NCBI GenBank assembly: GCA_021234155.1
Contig: JAJEKV010000008.1
Location: 22,063,988-22,127,987 of the forward strand
Direction of reading: 5' to 3'
Length of the DNA stretch: 64,000 bases
Source: Isoetes taiwanensis
Lineage: Eukaryota; Streptophyta; Lycopodiopsida; Isoetales; Isoetaceae
The notes under the pieces were generated by a model that ran no database searches, had not been told where the DNA came from, and worked only from the letters and a program-made list of their open reading frames with translations. The position numbers and the translations under genes were made by a program. Positions 13,560 through 24,566 of the stretch are shown piece after piece; the stretch's first letter is position 1, and each line of letters opens with the position of its first letter.

Positions 13560-14810
13560 GAGCATTTTAGGAGTTGCTTCCTATTGTTAGCAAATGTTTC
13601 AAAGATTGTTGCTCATGGTCTACACCTTTGTTTAATAAGGACATTTTATGGGAGCATTAGCAGTTGCTTCCATTCTGCTGCCTATGCTTCAAAGTTCCCT
13701 TGCAATAAAGTGACACATATGTTGTATTAGGAGCACATTGACATATTCGGCAACAAAAACACGATCGTGGGCTCCATAAATCCCTTGGCCAAATGGAGTA
13801 GCAGAGAGAAGGAAACTGCCTAAATTTGGCAACATCTTTAAGGGACCTACTTCTGCACACTACACTGGGCTGATGCAGTGATACGTCAGGGCACTGTAAC
13901 GAACAATATATTGGTGATTTAGTTGAATTATAATAAGAATACATAAATGTGAGGGGTCTCCAATGTTAAATCGGAAGCAACAATTTTGCCTTCAGATTTC
14001 CTATGCTGTGGGAAATCACCTCACAGAACATGACAGTAATCAATACCAATTTCCTCTATAATGAGAAAGGACTGAACTCTTGCTGTCACTATGAAAACAT
14101 AAAAGACTGGAACAAAAACAGCCTCAAACGAGAAGGAAGAATGTTAACATGAATTCTGATAAAAGAATACATCATTGTATTTTCAATTCAAATGGCAGCA
14201 GGTTTACAATGTCAATGACTATATAAGTACAAGTGGCTGAATGTTTTCAAATGTTAAAGTCATGATTGGCAGCTTTGCCCTTGGATTTCTTAGGCTGTCA
14301 AGGTCTTGATGAGGGTTGTGGGTATGGAAACTTGCCTGCAATAATGTTTGAACAGACTTGATGTGAATAATTTTGATAATTCGTTAAGTTTTCTATATCT
14401 TGTCTTATGTTTTTACATCAATCTATATTGCATCTGGATCATACTTAGATCATTTTAATACTTCATGGTTTCCCGCTTTCTGTTAATAACAGAAGGCATC
14501 TTATATTTATGATCTGTCATACATGTGCTCTGAGCCATATATGTAGTAATATTTCACAATTCTATCTACATCATCTTGTCTATAAATTAACACAATGAAA
14601 ACTTACAAGAATGGACTGAAAACCATACTCAAAAGAGCAGAAAGAAGGTCAACAGGAATTTGTTCAAAAGAATACATCAATATAATTTCAGCTCTACAAT
14701 GTCAATAACTGTATACAAACAATTTTTATGAGCATATGCAAGTGGCCAAACGTTAAATTATGATTGGCAGCTTTTCCCTTGGATTTCCTGGAGGTCGTCG
14801 AGGTTGTAAT
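13560..14810. repeat. Diverged direct repeats downstream of the 191-aa ORF
   Basis: Three related segments near 13,965-14,010, 14,155-14,310 and 14,660-14,800 share words such as AAAAGAATACATCA, TACAATGTCAAT, ATGATTGGCAGCTTT and CCCTTGGATTTC, with many substitutions and indels. They lie on the 3' side of the minus-strand gene at 14,878-15,453. A separate pair of about 91 bp period at 13,560-13,700 shares GGAGCATT...AGTTGCTTCC. Unlike the 136-bp copies these are diverged and therefore old. Confidence 0.55.
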
Positions 14811-14877
14811 GACTTACGTGTGCTTTCCGTTCTTTTGCCAACAAGCAACCAATTCATGCTTTCTTGAAAACACCTTG

Positions 14878-15453
14878 CTAATAGTTTGAGACCACGTTGC
14901 AACAACTTTCGATCTTAGTAGCAGTGACCAGGTCAACGTCAAGGATTTTAGATAATTCGTGAAGGAAGTCTTTATCAAACAGGTCTTCATCATCAAGAAC
15001 ACCGAAACAGGCTTTGTCAAACAGGTCTTTATCACCACCTACATCTAAACAGCTAGTCTTCCTTTGATTTGGCATAACTGAAGGAGCTGCCCTTTTAGAT
15101 GGACCTTGTGAAGAAATGCTTTGATTCTTTCGGTTTGAGCCAAAACGCCAGTATTCTTTACTGTTTCCTTTTGGTGAGACCACATCCTCTGCAAACCTAA
15201 CTTTTTTCTTCATTCTCTTGCATTCCGGTGCATTGACCAGGTCAAAATCTCTACCTCTTTTTGACATATGCAAATCACCATCAAAGAACATGTCTACGTT
15301 TTCATCAAGCACGTCAACAAACCCATGCTCTTCATCTTGTTGATAAAGAAAAGGTAAGGAGTCGTCATCGTCCAAGCTGCTCAAATTATTGAGTTCGTCC
15401 ATAAAGTCGTCGATGGTCACAAACAAGCCGACATCCTCAGACTTGGTCATCAT
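14878..15453 (-). CDS. Uncharacterised acidic protein with RVxF-like motif
   Basis: An uninterrupted 191-codon ORF reads from ATGATGACC at 15,453 to a stop at 14,878. The product is acidic, with DDDD and repeated LFDK/DEDLFDK segments. A short basic patch CKRMKKKVRFAEDV sits near residues 78-91. KKVRF fits the RVxF consensus used by protein phosphatase 1 regulatory subunits for docking; that is inference from one motif. No catalytic domain or membrane segment is visible. The first ATG is favoured because a CT-rich leader (plus-strand view) and a TATA-like TTATAAAA lie 54-61 bp upstream. The gene stands alone, and similar-codon ORFs are absent nearby. It could be a single-exon gene or a first exon; the family was not recognised. 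Confidence 0.45.
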   Translation of the reverse strand: MMTKSEDVGLFVTIDDFMDELNNLSSLDDDDSLPFLYQQDEEHGFVDVLDENVDMFFDGDLHMSKRGRDFDLVNAPECKRMKKKVRFAEDVVSPKGNSKEYWRFGSNRKNQSISSQGPSKRAAPSVMPNQRKTSCLDVGGDKDLFDKACFGVLDDEDLFDKDFLHELSKILDVDLVTATKIESCCNVVSNY

Positions 15454-15506
15454 CGTCTTCTTTTCCCTCTCAAGTAAAAAGCTTCACTCTCAAGTATGAG
15501 GGTGGA

Positions 15507-15514
15507 GTTTTATA
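15507..15514 (-). promoter_or_regulatory. Candidate TATA box for the 191-aa ORF
   Basis: On the minus strand TTATAAAA lies 54-61 bp upstream of the ATG at 15,453, a spacing compatible with a transcription start around 15,480 and a short leader. Confidence 0.35.
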
Positions 15515-15599
15515 ACATCTCAAGTATGTGCAACATGTTAGTAACAAATACAAGATATTTATTTAGATCAAACAATTTTTTTTTCCTTCCTGGAAAACT

Positions 15600-16350
15600 T
15601 AATGTGCTCCATTTTTAGGAATAATTATACAATCTTCTCCTACTGCACTATGAGTTGTCTCCCATATGCACACTGAAAGATTGTAAACATCCAGATCCGT
15701 AATAATATTTTCATATTTTGGGGTGGGATTATGTTGCAATAGCCTCATGCAGCAGAGGTGGTCCATAGCAGAAGTCATAAGTTTTGGATGTCTAGACAAT
15801 GTTTTAATTGGTTTTACAATGCATATTTAGCTACTAGATGCTAGAACATATCAATATGCACGAAGACGCTCGAAACTTCTCCATGCTAACGATTTCACAT
15901 GCAACTTTTCTAATGTCTAGAGATTCGCTATCACTTTTGCATGTAATCATGGCCATGGACTTTCTTGAATTTTGTAGCTTTCTACTTGAACTGGCAAAAT
16001 AACCTTATAGAATAAAATCCAACCAATCATCTAGAACTAGACGAACTAGATGATAAAATGCACTAAAACTGGATAGTATACCAAAAAAGATTTGGATAAG
16101 AAAAGCAGCTGGATACTCTAAATGCTTTTTACAAATGTCTCCAAGAGGGAGGATAGGCAAATTGGCCTGACCACAAGCTGTGCAACAGCTTGTGGTAAAG
16201 TAGCAACAACTTTTTTCTATATAGACATGTCACATCGAGGTAACGAGAACTTAGTTTGAAAGGACTCCCATGTTAATAAGTGACTAGATTCATACTAGCT
16301 TTCATTGTTGCTGAGTCAAAGGTACAAAAGCACAAAGTGAAAGATGGGTT
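15600..16350. other. No gene seen
   Basis: AT-rich intergenic DNA. The ORF at 15,599-15,799 on the minus strand has no recognisable domain. TGTGCAACAGCTTGTGG near 16,180 is a short local palindrome. Confidence 0.4.
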
Positions 16351-16379
16351 TCTAAAGGAATCCACTAGTAGAATTTTTT

Positions 16380-16570
16380 ATCGTCCCAGAGACAATCGAT
16401 CCATGGGACCTAATATAAGAGTGCAGCAGGCATATTACTGTTTGAATTAAAGAATCCCCACCCCGAAGGGTTTTCAAGGGGAAAAACCGTGGCAATAATA
16501 AGACTGCTGATAGGTGTACAAATATACATATGTACATGATGAAGTATTTAAAGCCCATGCAATAATATAA
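16380..16570 (-). mobile_element. Copia-type LTR fragment with R-region hairpin
   Basis: On the minus strand a TATA-like CTTTAAATACTTC is followed about 65 bp later by ATTGCCACGGTTTTTCC, then a hairpin formed by GAAAACCCTTCGGGG and flanking CCCC/GGGG runs. This GTTTTTCCCC...GGGGTTTT arrangement is the familiar R-region/terminator layout of Ty1/copia LTRs. A related sequence in the opposite orientation is at 18,925-18,990. The LTR ends were not identified, so this is a fragment or old solo LTR. Confidence 0.45.
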
Positions 16571-16819
16571 TAATACAGATTAATTGAAGAAAAGGGGGAA
16601 AAATATCTTCTACACTCACCTCTTCTTTCAACCTCTCTTTTAAACATAATTTCAATATTTTATGAGAGCCACAACTCCAAGTCCGAGTTCTATATTTAAT
16701 TTAATTTAATTTAATGTATTGATCAAGCCATTTAGGCCCCCGAGCCTCTATGGCAAAAAAGTACATAAGACAGTAACAATAATAGCACTTAATCCATAGC
16801 GCCACCAATGTCAAAAAAT

Positions 16820-16891
16820 GGAGTATTCCAAGAATTGAACTCGGGACCCCTTGCACCCTAAGCAAGAATCATACCACTAAACATATGGTGT
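16820..16891 (-). pseudogene. tRNA-Pro(AGG)-like pseudogene
   Basis: The minus strand reads like plant tRNA-Pro: TTTAGTGGTATGATTC (D arm), CTTGC-TTAGGGT-GCAAG (anticodon arm, loop TTAGGGT, anticodon AGG), then GGTCCCGAGTTCAATTC and TTGG (T arm). The 3' acceptor strand is ATACTCC, but the 5' side reads ACACCAT instead of the required GGAGTAT, so the acceptor stem cannot form. Internal A and B boxes are intact enough for pol III. It is either a decayed tRNA gene or the head of a tRNA-derived SINE; no tail was identified. Confidence 0.65.
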
Positions 16892-16899
16892 CTTAACAA

Positions 16900-17745
16900 C
16901 TTTGGAGACGTAATAACATGAGAGTCATGGTTCCCATGACTATATTTCTTCATTGAAGCTTCAATATGTTCTGCATTGCACTCCAGTGTCAATCAAACCT
17001 TCAAAGTACTAACAATAACTTCCTCCCGTAATAGAGAGCTGCACAACACTATCAATGATACCTTCAAATTATCATCAATTTGCAAGAAAAATGCCATCTT
17101 TTTGCAATATACCTATCAATCTATAAGAATGATGCCACTTTATTGCAAGAATGCCCAAATGAGACATTTCAGTCATGATTTAAACATAGTACTAGTTACT
17201 CACATATATTAATATGTACTCAATGTATGTTCGATTGGTCAATCAAAGTCCATAAATAACACTAACCTCGACAATATGATATCCATCCAAATTGATAGTA
17301 CTAAATTTTACAACATAGTGATATTTAGCACGCTTGCCTTTTCTAAGATACAGGTTTGTCGCAATTCTAACATGTCCACCTATACAGTCACCTAGGTCAA
17401 ATTGAATGTGAGCCATTAAATTAACAGATTGCATCTAACGATATGAAATTCAAAAAATTCCTCCACCACCCTTCCTTCCCTCTCTTATATTTCCAAGATG
17501 CTGGCAGGCATAGCTGCTTTTGCTCTTCATGGCTGTGCCAAGACCTCAAGCAAATTTTTTTTGGCATTTGTTCTTATTGTGGATTATTTTCCCCCCACCA
17601 TATTCCATTTTTTCTAGATGCAACTACCTTTGAAGCATTGAAGAGTTGCACCTGATGGATTTTTCAACTTGAAATGTGCCAATGTACCTAAGTTAGGTGC
17701 TCCAGAAACTAGTATTTTATTGATTCTCTTTAACTGACATGCAAC
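16900..17745. other. No gene recognised
   Basis: AT-rich sequence with ORFs below 80 codons and no domain. A (TTTAA)-type run precedes the tRNA-like unit at 16,697-16,715. Confidence 0.4.
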
Positions 17746-17749
17746 GCTA

Positions 17750-18760
17750 ATTGGATGCTCTGGACAACTTTTGCCAGTTCATTGGCATGCACGTCAACTT
17801 GGTCAAGACTAAGGTGCTGCTTGTCTCATTGTAACGCCAGCCAAGGCTCCTTTCTTCACATACCAGAGGCAAAATATGGAGGTACCTTCCACCCACAAGT
17901 ATCTGAGAGTGGAGTTCCCTTCCACCATATACTGGGACACTTCCATCCGACTACGCATCACAACAAGCTGGAAAGCACTATATGCCACGCGGAACAACAG
18001 TCATAAAGTAGAGTTGTATACCTAGGCCCATCAGTCACACTTGTTTAGAACACTGGTACAGCCTGTTCACCTAAACGGGGTTGAGGTTTGGGGCCAGGTA
18101 ATATCACTTGCCACCTAGAATGACCTGGAGCAGATATAGAAAGCCTTCCTGGCTCACAGACTTAGGGTAAAGTCCATAGTTCTTTATCAGATCCTGCTGC
18201 AAAAAATAGGTTTCTTGCCCCTTCGATGGGCCGCATTGGACGGCCACATCATCTACGCTTAGAAAGTGATCAGTATGGGCGATGACCATATGCTGTGGCA
18301 CTGGTGCCACAATGTCTTAAAGCTTGTTGGAAGGAGAAACGAGTGCAGTGGTTCTTGAGATGGAACGTACATGAGCACAAGTGCATATAGGTCCAAACTA
18401 AAGAGGACCATCACCATTTGTGCAGTACCTTAATGCTTGCTTCATTAGCAAGCTCTGGGATACGGGCGCCCTGGAACAAGTTAAAATGACACACTACGAG
18501 CATTAGATCAATCCCACGCTGATGCAAGGTCTACAATGCTACCTGCATAGACATTTATCCATGAAGATGCACAAACTGATAGCTTCCCTTCGAAGGGGGG
18601 CGCATTGCCCCTTACATTGAAACAGACAGATGGACCCAAGAGGCACGTGAGGATAGGATTTGTCAATGTTGCCAACAGGGAGCCATTGAGGATGAATGCC
18701 ATGCCCTTCAAAATTGTCAAGCATATGACCATATCCAGATGTGCTATGTTCAGTTAGTCC
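17750..18760 (+). mobile_element. LINE reverse transcriptase C-terminal half, decayed
   Basis: Frame-corrected reading gives the conserved downstream part of a non-LTR RT. Around 17,890-17,930 is a HKYLRVEF segment (compare KYLGV in active elements), then WKALYATRNN at about 17,970, then LFRTLVQPVHLNGVEVWG at about 18,040-18,090. DLEQI-KAFLAHRLRVKS and IGFLPLRWAALDGHI follow near 18,120-18,250. A zinc-knuckle-like CQCCQQGAIEDECHALQNC appears at 18,665-18,725. The order and spacing match LINE ORF2 C-termini. Stops and frameshifts throughout make it inactive. The catalytic FADD box and endonuclease are not visible, so the copy is truncated at its 5' end. Confidence 0.65.
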
Positions 18761-18924
18761 CGCCTAATCAGCCACTTCATGTGCTGCTAAACATGGCCTC
18801 TGTGGGATCACTAGCATCATACATAGATACACGCACTCAGCTATGTCCATTGGCACAACACTGAATTGTATACATAACACGTCATTGTACAGCTCTGTAT
18901 AGTTTGTTAGCATGCCTATTATTG

Positions 18925-18995
18925 CCAAGGTTTTTCCTTTGAAAACCCTTCGGTGCAGGGGTTTTTTAATCTTGACAATAATACAATTGTTGTTT
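18925..18995 (+). mobile_element. Copia-LTR-like R-region hairpin
   Basis: TATTATTGCCAAGG and then TTTTTCC lead into AAAACCCTT-CGGTGC-AGGGGTTTT, a stem-loop. The reverse complement of 16,440-16,500 has the same order with small differences. It lies just 3' of the LINE remnant, so it could alternatively be that element's 3' UTR. Confidence 0.35.
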
Positions 18996-18999
18996 TCTT

Positions 19000-20004
19000 T
19001 GTTCAGGTTCCATAGGCCAGTTGGTCTCTATGGACGATAAAATTAGATTCTAGGAAACGTTATCAATGCAATGTTAAAGTGAAAAATAAACCTACTATAG
19101 ACTAAAAAGAATGCATTAGTTCTAAAGCTTAATATTTGTTAAGACATTACATAAGTTATGTAGTGCTCAATTTTGGCTACCTTTTTAGGTACTTTTTTGG
19201 TCATTAAACAACATTTTTTAAGGGATCCATAATATGCTTTTATTCGAGAGATTTTGTAAGAAAGACACAATATTCGGTAGCTTATACTCGATTTCAAAAG
19301 AGTTACATTATCATCGTTGAATAACATCATTGGCAGGCACATGTAGCACATAATGCATAATGTGCCAAATAATGCATAATATACGTTTCTACAGACTATG
19401 CAGTGAGAGATTTATATTTGTTGAAAGAAAAACAAGTACCAAAGAAGGATAGAGAATTCTCATTAACTCATTTAAACTTACCAGCCTGTAAAGAGAAGTA
19501 CAGAAATGGCTCCTTCAAAGCCCTTACAAGATCTCCAGACCTGAAACAAATTGCAAATTGATGAGAATTATAGTAGTGATCTGTGAGGCATTGTCCACTT
19601 TGTTGACCCATTCTGGAGTAGTCGGAGATGCGGCATGGATCCATATTATAGTCTGAAGAGCTAGGAGGATGAGGCATTTGAAGCTAGATTCTTACCTTAT
19701 AGCTAAACCATTGCCAACAAGATTGAAATTTGCATGCATAAGATAATATCCAACAACAGGATGTGAGCACATGCAAGCTCAATTAGAACTCCTGCCATTT
19801 CTGGTCTAACAGTGCCAAACATAAGGTATTTTGTAGCCATACTAATCATTCTTCTACAAGAAACCATGACCATAAATCCTTAATCTTTAGCAGACTTGCA
19901 AAGCTCTACGATGAAAGAAATATTATGAAGTTTGGGTTAAAGCATTTTAAAAAATATGCGAGTTCCAAAGCAAAAATCATGTCAATTGATATCTAGGTTT
20001 TGAG

Positions 20005-20035
<31 letters not shown>

Positions 20036-20440
20036 GAAGAACTGTGTCATCAATATATTAAAAGAGCTCGGTTCTCTCACTTGTTTAGTTGTTATTGCTG
20101 ATTGTGTAAAGAATAAAATCTTACATGGTTAGTCTCTAGTTTTCATGACACTAAAAGAAGTGTGTTTGTAGGCTTTTCTAAAATATAATGTGATTTTGCA
20201 GGACAATGATGGAATGGGGGCCAATGTAGAGACTAAACATTTTGTATTATTTTATTTAGCAACTAGTTACAATGCTCAACGTTGCTGGGCATAATATGGC
20301 ACCATGTAAATGTTGGATGCTTAATAAAAGCCCTTTCTATCTGAAACTTGACAGAAGGAAACGTCTATATAAATAGTAGACTATGATCCTATATTATTTT
20401 ATGACCAACTCTTTCTTGCCCTATCTCAATTACAAAGTAT
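19000..20440. other. No gene recognised; T25 tract
   Basis: Non-coding DNA. The run of 25 T at 20,011-20,035 followed by GAAGAACTGTGTCATCAAT looks, on the minus strand, like the 3' end of a poly(A)-tailed retroposon whose body would lie to the right. No ORF supports it. Confidence 0.35.
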
Positions 20441-20800
20441 TAAGGAAGAAAGAATGCGTAATCAACATATAGTGGTACACAATATTTTCTTAGAACTCGG
20501 AAGTGCTTTTCTACACTTGCACGATGCGACATGGACCATAGTCCACGATATTGGGGAGTGGGCCTCTTGCACGCAAGAGGGATATCTTCCCGGGGGATGC
20601 ACTTATACAAAAGGGGGTATGCCATGTGCGTGCAGAGGGTGACCAAAAACACCCCCGTATACGGTTTTTTGAAAGGCAAATTTGACCCCTTCCATACAAA
20701 ACTTACTCCAAGTAGTGGTCAAAAACCCCCCTAACTCCGCCGTATACGTGTGGAAATGGGTCCAAAAAACCCCCCTACAAGTCACTCAGGCATATTGTAT
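20440..20800. repeat. Unclassified segment with CGTATACGG-type words
   Basis: The stretch contains CCCCCGTATACGG, CGCCGTATACGTG and several runs CAAAAA(A)CCCCCC. Short overlapping ORFs on both strands reflect the absence of stops in these C-rich runs rather than genes. The word arrangement suggests a transposon terminus but no family was identified. Confidence 0.25.
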
Positions 20801-21059
20801 GGCACCCAAAAGTGAAACCCCCTTGGATATCTTTTGTTGGAATTTGTTCGTGTCAACAATTTTCATAGAGGATTTCAACCACAATTGTTGGGGCAATCAT
20901 ACAACTTCGACCTCCATTTGTATGTTCCAAAAGATACAATAACATCCTTAAATAGATAGAAAAGGATAACAATAGTGCACAAGGTTTGATATACTCTACA
21001 TTGTATATTAGAAGCATATGGTAGCATTTTGAAATAGCATTTTGTGAAAAACCATTTAT

Positions 21060-21175
21060 GATTTAGGGTTCAAGGTTGAGGGGTTTAGAATTTATGATTT
21101 AAGGATTTCAACTTAAAGTTTATGGTTTAAGGGGTTTCTTCAGGTTTAGGCTCTTATGTAGTTTAGGTTTCACAT
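21060..21175 (+). repeat. Degenerate TTTAGGG-like tract
   Basis: Repeated GATTTAGGGTT, GGGGTTTAG, GATTTAAGG, GGTTTAAGGGG and GGTTTAGG words resemble scattered, decayed plant telomere-type heptamers. There is no regular array. Confidence 0.35.
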
Positions 21176-21689
21176 GGTATAACTTTTCACCCAAATGCCT
21201 AAACTTTAGGCCGTAAGTTGCCACAAAATTGACAATGTGCAAATTCCTCACGAGTCATTGCACTTGCTAATGAACCATTGCACTTGCTAATGAAACATTT
21301 GACTAATGAACCATTTAATCCAATGGTTTTCTCTAAGACAACTTTGATAACAAATAAATCACTCTCATAAATATCAATGTTTTTACTATGTTCATAAGCT
21401 TTATTGCTTTTAAAAATCATTTTTTCCGGTGGTAAAGGCATACATGTTTTATACAAGATTAGTTCATAGCACGTTCACATTTAAAAACAAGGTTTGTTCT
21501 CATCCTTCATGCGGATGTACATTCTATTGTCTATAAGGTGGGGGAGTAAGTCATATCCATGGGAGAAGCGGCTTACATATATCTATTCATATTTCTACTC
21601 AACAATAATGCAATATGCCTTTTTGCCCATTTCATCTACAAAGATAAATCTATCTATAAATTCTATTCTAGAGCTATAGTGACAAGGCG

Positions 21690-21885
21690 GACAAAATGGC
21701 CCTTGTGAGCATCTCCATAAACAGAACACATGCTGAAAAATGCCAACCAAAAATGCTAGACACCTAGATTATTGTTAGCGTGCAATTACAAAAATTATTT
21801 ATAAACAGAACACATGCAACAAAATGGCCCTTGTGAGCATCTCCATAAACAGAACACATGCTACAGAACACATGCTATGCTGCAT
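21690..21885 (+). repeat. Short direct repeats (ATAAACAGAACACATGC)
   Basis: ATAAACAGAACACATGC occurs at about 21,717, 21,801 and 21,845, with GGCCCTTGTGAGCATCTCC shared between the first and third (lag 128 bp). The lag differs from the 136-bp class, so this may be a genuine local repeat. Confidence 0.45.
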
Positions 21886-22214
21886 GCTAAAGTATCTCTA
21901 AGAAGGGAGCTTATCCCCGGGATGAAAACCTCGCCCTTTCGGGTTTTCGAGGAAACCCTAAAGATAAACAACCGTCTTAGAGACACTATACACAACTGAA
22001 GAGGGAAAAGGGACCCTCATGCCTACAAGCCTTTTTGGGTTTACATATACATTCTAAAAGGAAACCACAAGCTGGCATGAGCTACCCGCTATATAGAAGC
22101 TTGATCGAAAGCCACTGCTCCACCAGCCAAAATCCTAAGACATGATTGCATTTTCCTGCACAAGAAAAAAACTCACAAGTAAGACAAACCCCAGGCCCAC
22201 CGGCAACAGAGGCT

Positions 22215-22395
22215 ACCAACATAAGCCACCAAGGCTCCAAAGCCACAAAACAACCACCAAGGTTTCCAACTCAAACAAGCCACCAAGGCTCTACCACCAC
22301 GTAAACCAATAATTCCATATCAGTATATGCCACCAAGGCTCCAAACCATAGACTAAAAACCATACTGAAATAAGCCACCAAGGCTCCATATGCCT
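22215..22395 (+). repeat. Irregular repeat of GCCACCAAGGCTCC
   Basis: The motif GCCACCAAGGCTCC and near copies occur five times between 22,224 and 22,390, separated by roughly 30-55 bp of unrelated AT-rich sequence. No stable unit length and no ORF. Confidence 0.6.
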
Positions 22396-22699
22396 AATCC
22401 ACCAAACAGCAATAACTAAAGCAGGCATACTGGTGAGGTCAAACAGGAAACTGAAGCAGGGAGGCAATATATCAGTAGAGGGAGGGTGGAGGGGAAGAGG
22501 CCTCGGAAGAAATCTAGCGTGGAGATGCGCACAACAGCGCTGATGGGAGAAACATCTAAGCCGAACTACAAATAGAATGAGGGCTGGCAGTTCCTAACTG
22601 CCCGTGACACGTGTCCCTTAGCTCTAGAAGTTCATTTACCTTCTATTCGTTGCAAACGAAGGTAAATGAGACTTGTAGCTGCAAAATATAATACCCTAG

Positions 22700-23004
22700 C
22701 CATTCCACACATTCTTGAAAATCTATCTATAAATTCTATTGTAGCTGCAGAATATAATACCTTAGCCATTCCACACATTCTTGAGAAATGCCCGGCATCC
22801 CCGGGCACATGTTTTTAGTAAGGATTTAAAAAAACCACGAGAATACATTCTTGAAAATCTATCTATAAATTCTATTGTAGCTGCAGAATATAATACCTTA
22901 GCCATTCCACACATTCTTGAGAAATGCCCGGCATCCCCGGGCACATGTTTTTAGTAAGGATTTAAAAAAACCACGAGAATAGAGTTGGAAGAAGATGCCT
23001 TTGA
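22700..23004 (+). repeat. Locally repeated segment, two lags
   Basis: The word CATTCCACACATTCTTGA occurs three times (22,701; 22,767; 22,903). The last two are part of a full-length 136-bp-lag duplication beginning 22,733/22,869. The ORF starting at 22,995 begins inside the edge of the second copy. Confidence 0.6.
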
Positions 23005-24186
23005 ATCTGGGGTTGCGGTCTCCGGCTTTCGGTGAAAGCGCCCTCTTTGGACATCGAGAACCATTTGCATTTCGCCCAATATTTAGAAGGAAAGACGGCG
23101 AAGAGAAGAAGAAGGAGAAGAAGGGGTTGAAGCAATTTGCGGTTGTAAGGCTGGATTTGTACACGGAAGTGATTTCTTTACTCCTTGGCTTAGAAAATTG
23201 TCTCCATTACTCGAATCCGATGGTGCTAATGACCTTTTCAGTTCTTCCTCTAAAACTTGGCCTATCACGAGAGGGCAATGGAAGTAGCGACCATGTTCAA
23301 CCCTGCTGTCTACTTACATCAATCCTTAGAGTTTGCCATAGATTAAGCAAGCTAAATGGGCAAATTCTAAGCGAAGGCAACAATATCGTAAAAAAAAAAA
23401 TGCAAGCTGGAAGCATAAGATTTTGTTGAAAGTTTGCACTTATCATAATCGCTTCCGGGATTCTTTGTATGTGCTTCATGATTTGTGCTTGGAGAAGCAA
23501 CTAAAATTTCAGCGATGGGAAAGGCAATCGGAGGCAAAAATCTGGGCTATTTGTCAAATTTCGAAACCCAGATCAAATATTGTGAGCTGGATGGGCTCAA
23601 AGTGAGATTGATAACCAAGTTCAAAATTTGTTGATTCTATTCATAAACCTTCGTTTTTGCTTGAAATCTTTGCTTCTGATGATAAACTTTTACGAAATTC
23701 TTCCAAATTCACCCAGCAAATCGATCGTTAATGCTTAAGATGTCTAGAATCGGTTGGAGTTCGCATGACACAGGCACCATTGCCGTCTTGGAAGTCCGTA
23801 TATATCAAGCGAGATCGGGTTAATGTGGCCAGAAATCCCGATATCGCCCACTCCATCACCATGCACACCATCGATCTGCTTGATGGCCATGGGTCTCGCA
23901 GCCATGCCCCATTCATGGGGCAGAGGGGGATGCCATGCGAGAGCAGCCATGGATATCCCTGGCTATGCCAATTATGCATTAACTGCAACCTGCCAACCGT
24001 ACCTCCCCAAGTCACTTGAATCATTTCTGTTCTATACTCCTGTACCTGAAATGGATAGTTCGCAAGGTCATTCAACCGTTTCAGCCAGTGAAATGCCTTG
24101 CTCTCGAAGAAATTCCCTTCGGATCAGAAATCCCCTTCTACCCATTCCCCTTCCCTGCTACTACTTGAATCCGTCGGGTTGTAGGA
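22995..24186 (+). other. Unrecognised ORFs upstream of the 24-kb gene
   Basis: A 144-codon ORF (22,995-23,429) has a basic KKKEKK stretch after an N-terminal Ser/Phe/Arg-rich segment, and further short ORFs follow in other frames (23,423-23,605; 23,765-24,019; 23,823-24,203). No domain was recognised and no consistent splice pattern joins them. They may be pieces of a decayed gene or chance ORFs in a GC-richer promoter region. Confidence 0.25.
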
Positions 24187-24187
24187 G

Positions 24188-24566
24188 ATGGCGGCCGACG
24201 TGATTGATCCGGAGGTGGAGAAGGTAAGCTTTTAATTGTTGGCTCTTTCAATTCTTTTCGGGAAATCCTGTAAGCAGCAAATTATTTCGAATTTCAGAGG
24301 CCCCATTCAAGATGCTCTCCAATTCAGATCCTCCCCATTCAAGGTCCTCCCCCAGGCCCGTTTTCAAGGAAGGATCTGATATGGGAAATGGAAAATCACC
24401 ACACAGTCGCAAAGAGTGGCTCTGTTGCTGTTCCTTGCTGCTATATTCCAACAAACAGAGTTTCAGACTTCATCACTGGGGAGCAGAATTATCCAGGGTT
24501 TAATACTACATTTTATAAGCAATGGTCTCAGTCAAGAGAGACTGGACAGGCTGACTCCAGCAGAAT
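24188..24566 (+). CDS. First two exons of an uncharacterised plant gene
   Basis: A good start context GGAGATGGCGG at 24,188 opens a 12-codon exon (MAADVIDPEVEK) that ends at a consensus donor AAG|GTAAGC at 24,223. A 74-bp AT-rich intron ends in ATTTCAG at 24,297. The reading frame then stays open in phase 0 for about 90 codons to a second consensus donor, AAT|GTGAGT, at 24,566. Exon 2 encodes Pro-rich sequence followed by CCYIPTNRVSDFITGEQ and then TFYKQWSQSRE. Three matching splice signals plus a frame that only works when spliced make this a credible gene start. Later exons were not found; the 136-bp duplication at 24,790/24,926 disturbs the downstream region. The protein family was not recognised. 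Confidence 0.5.
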
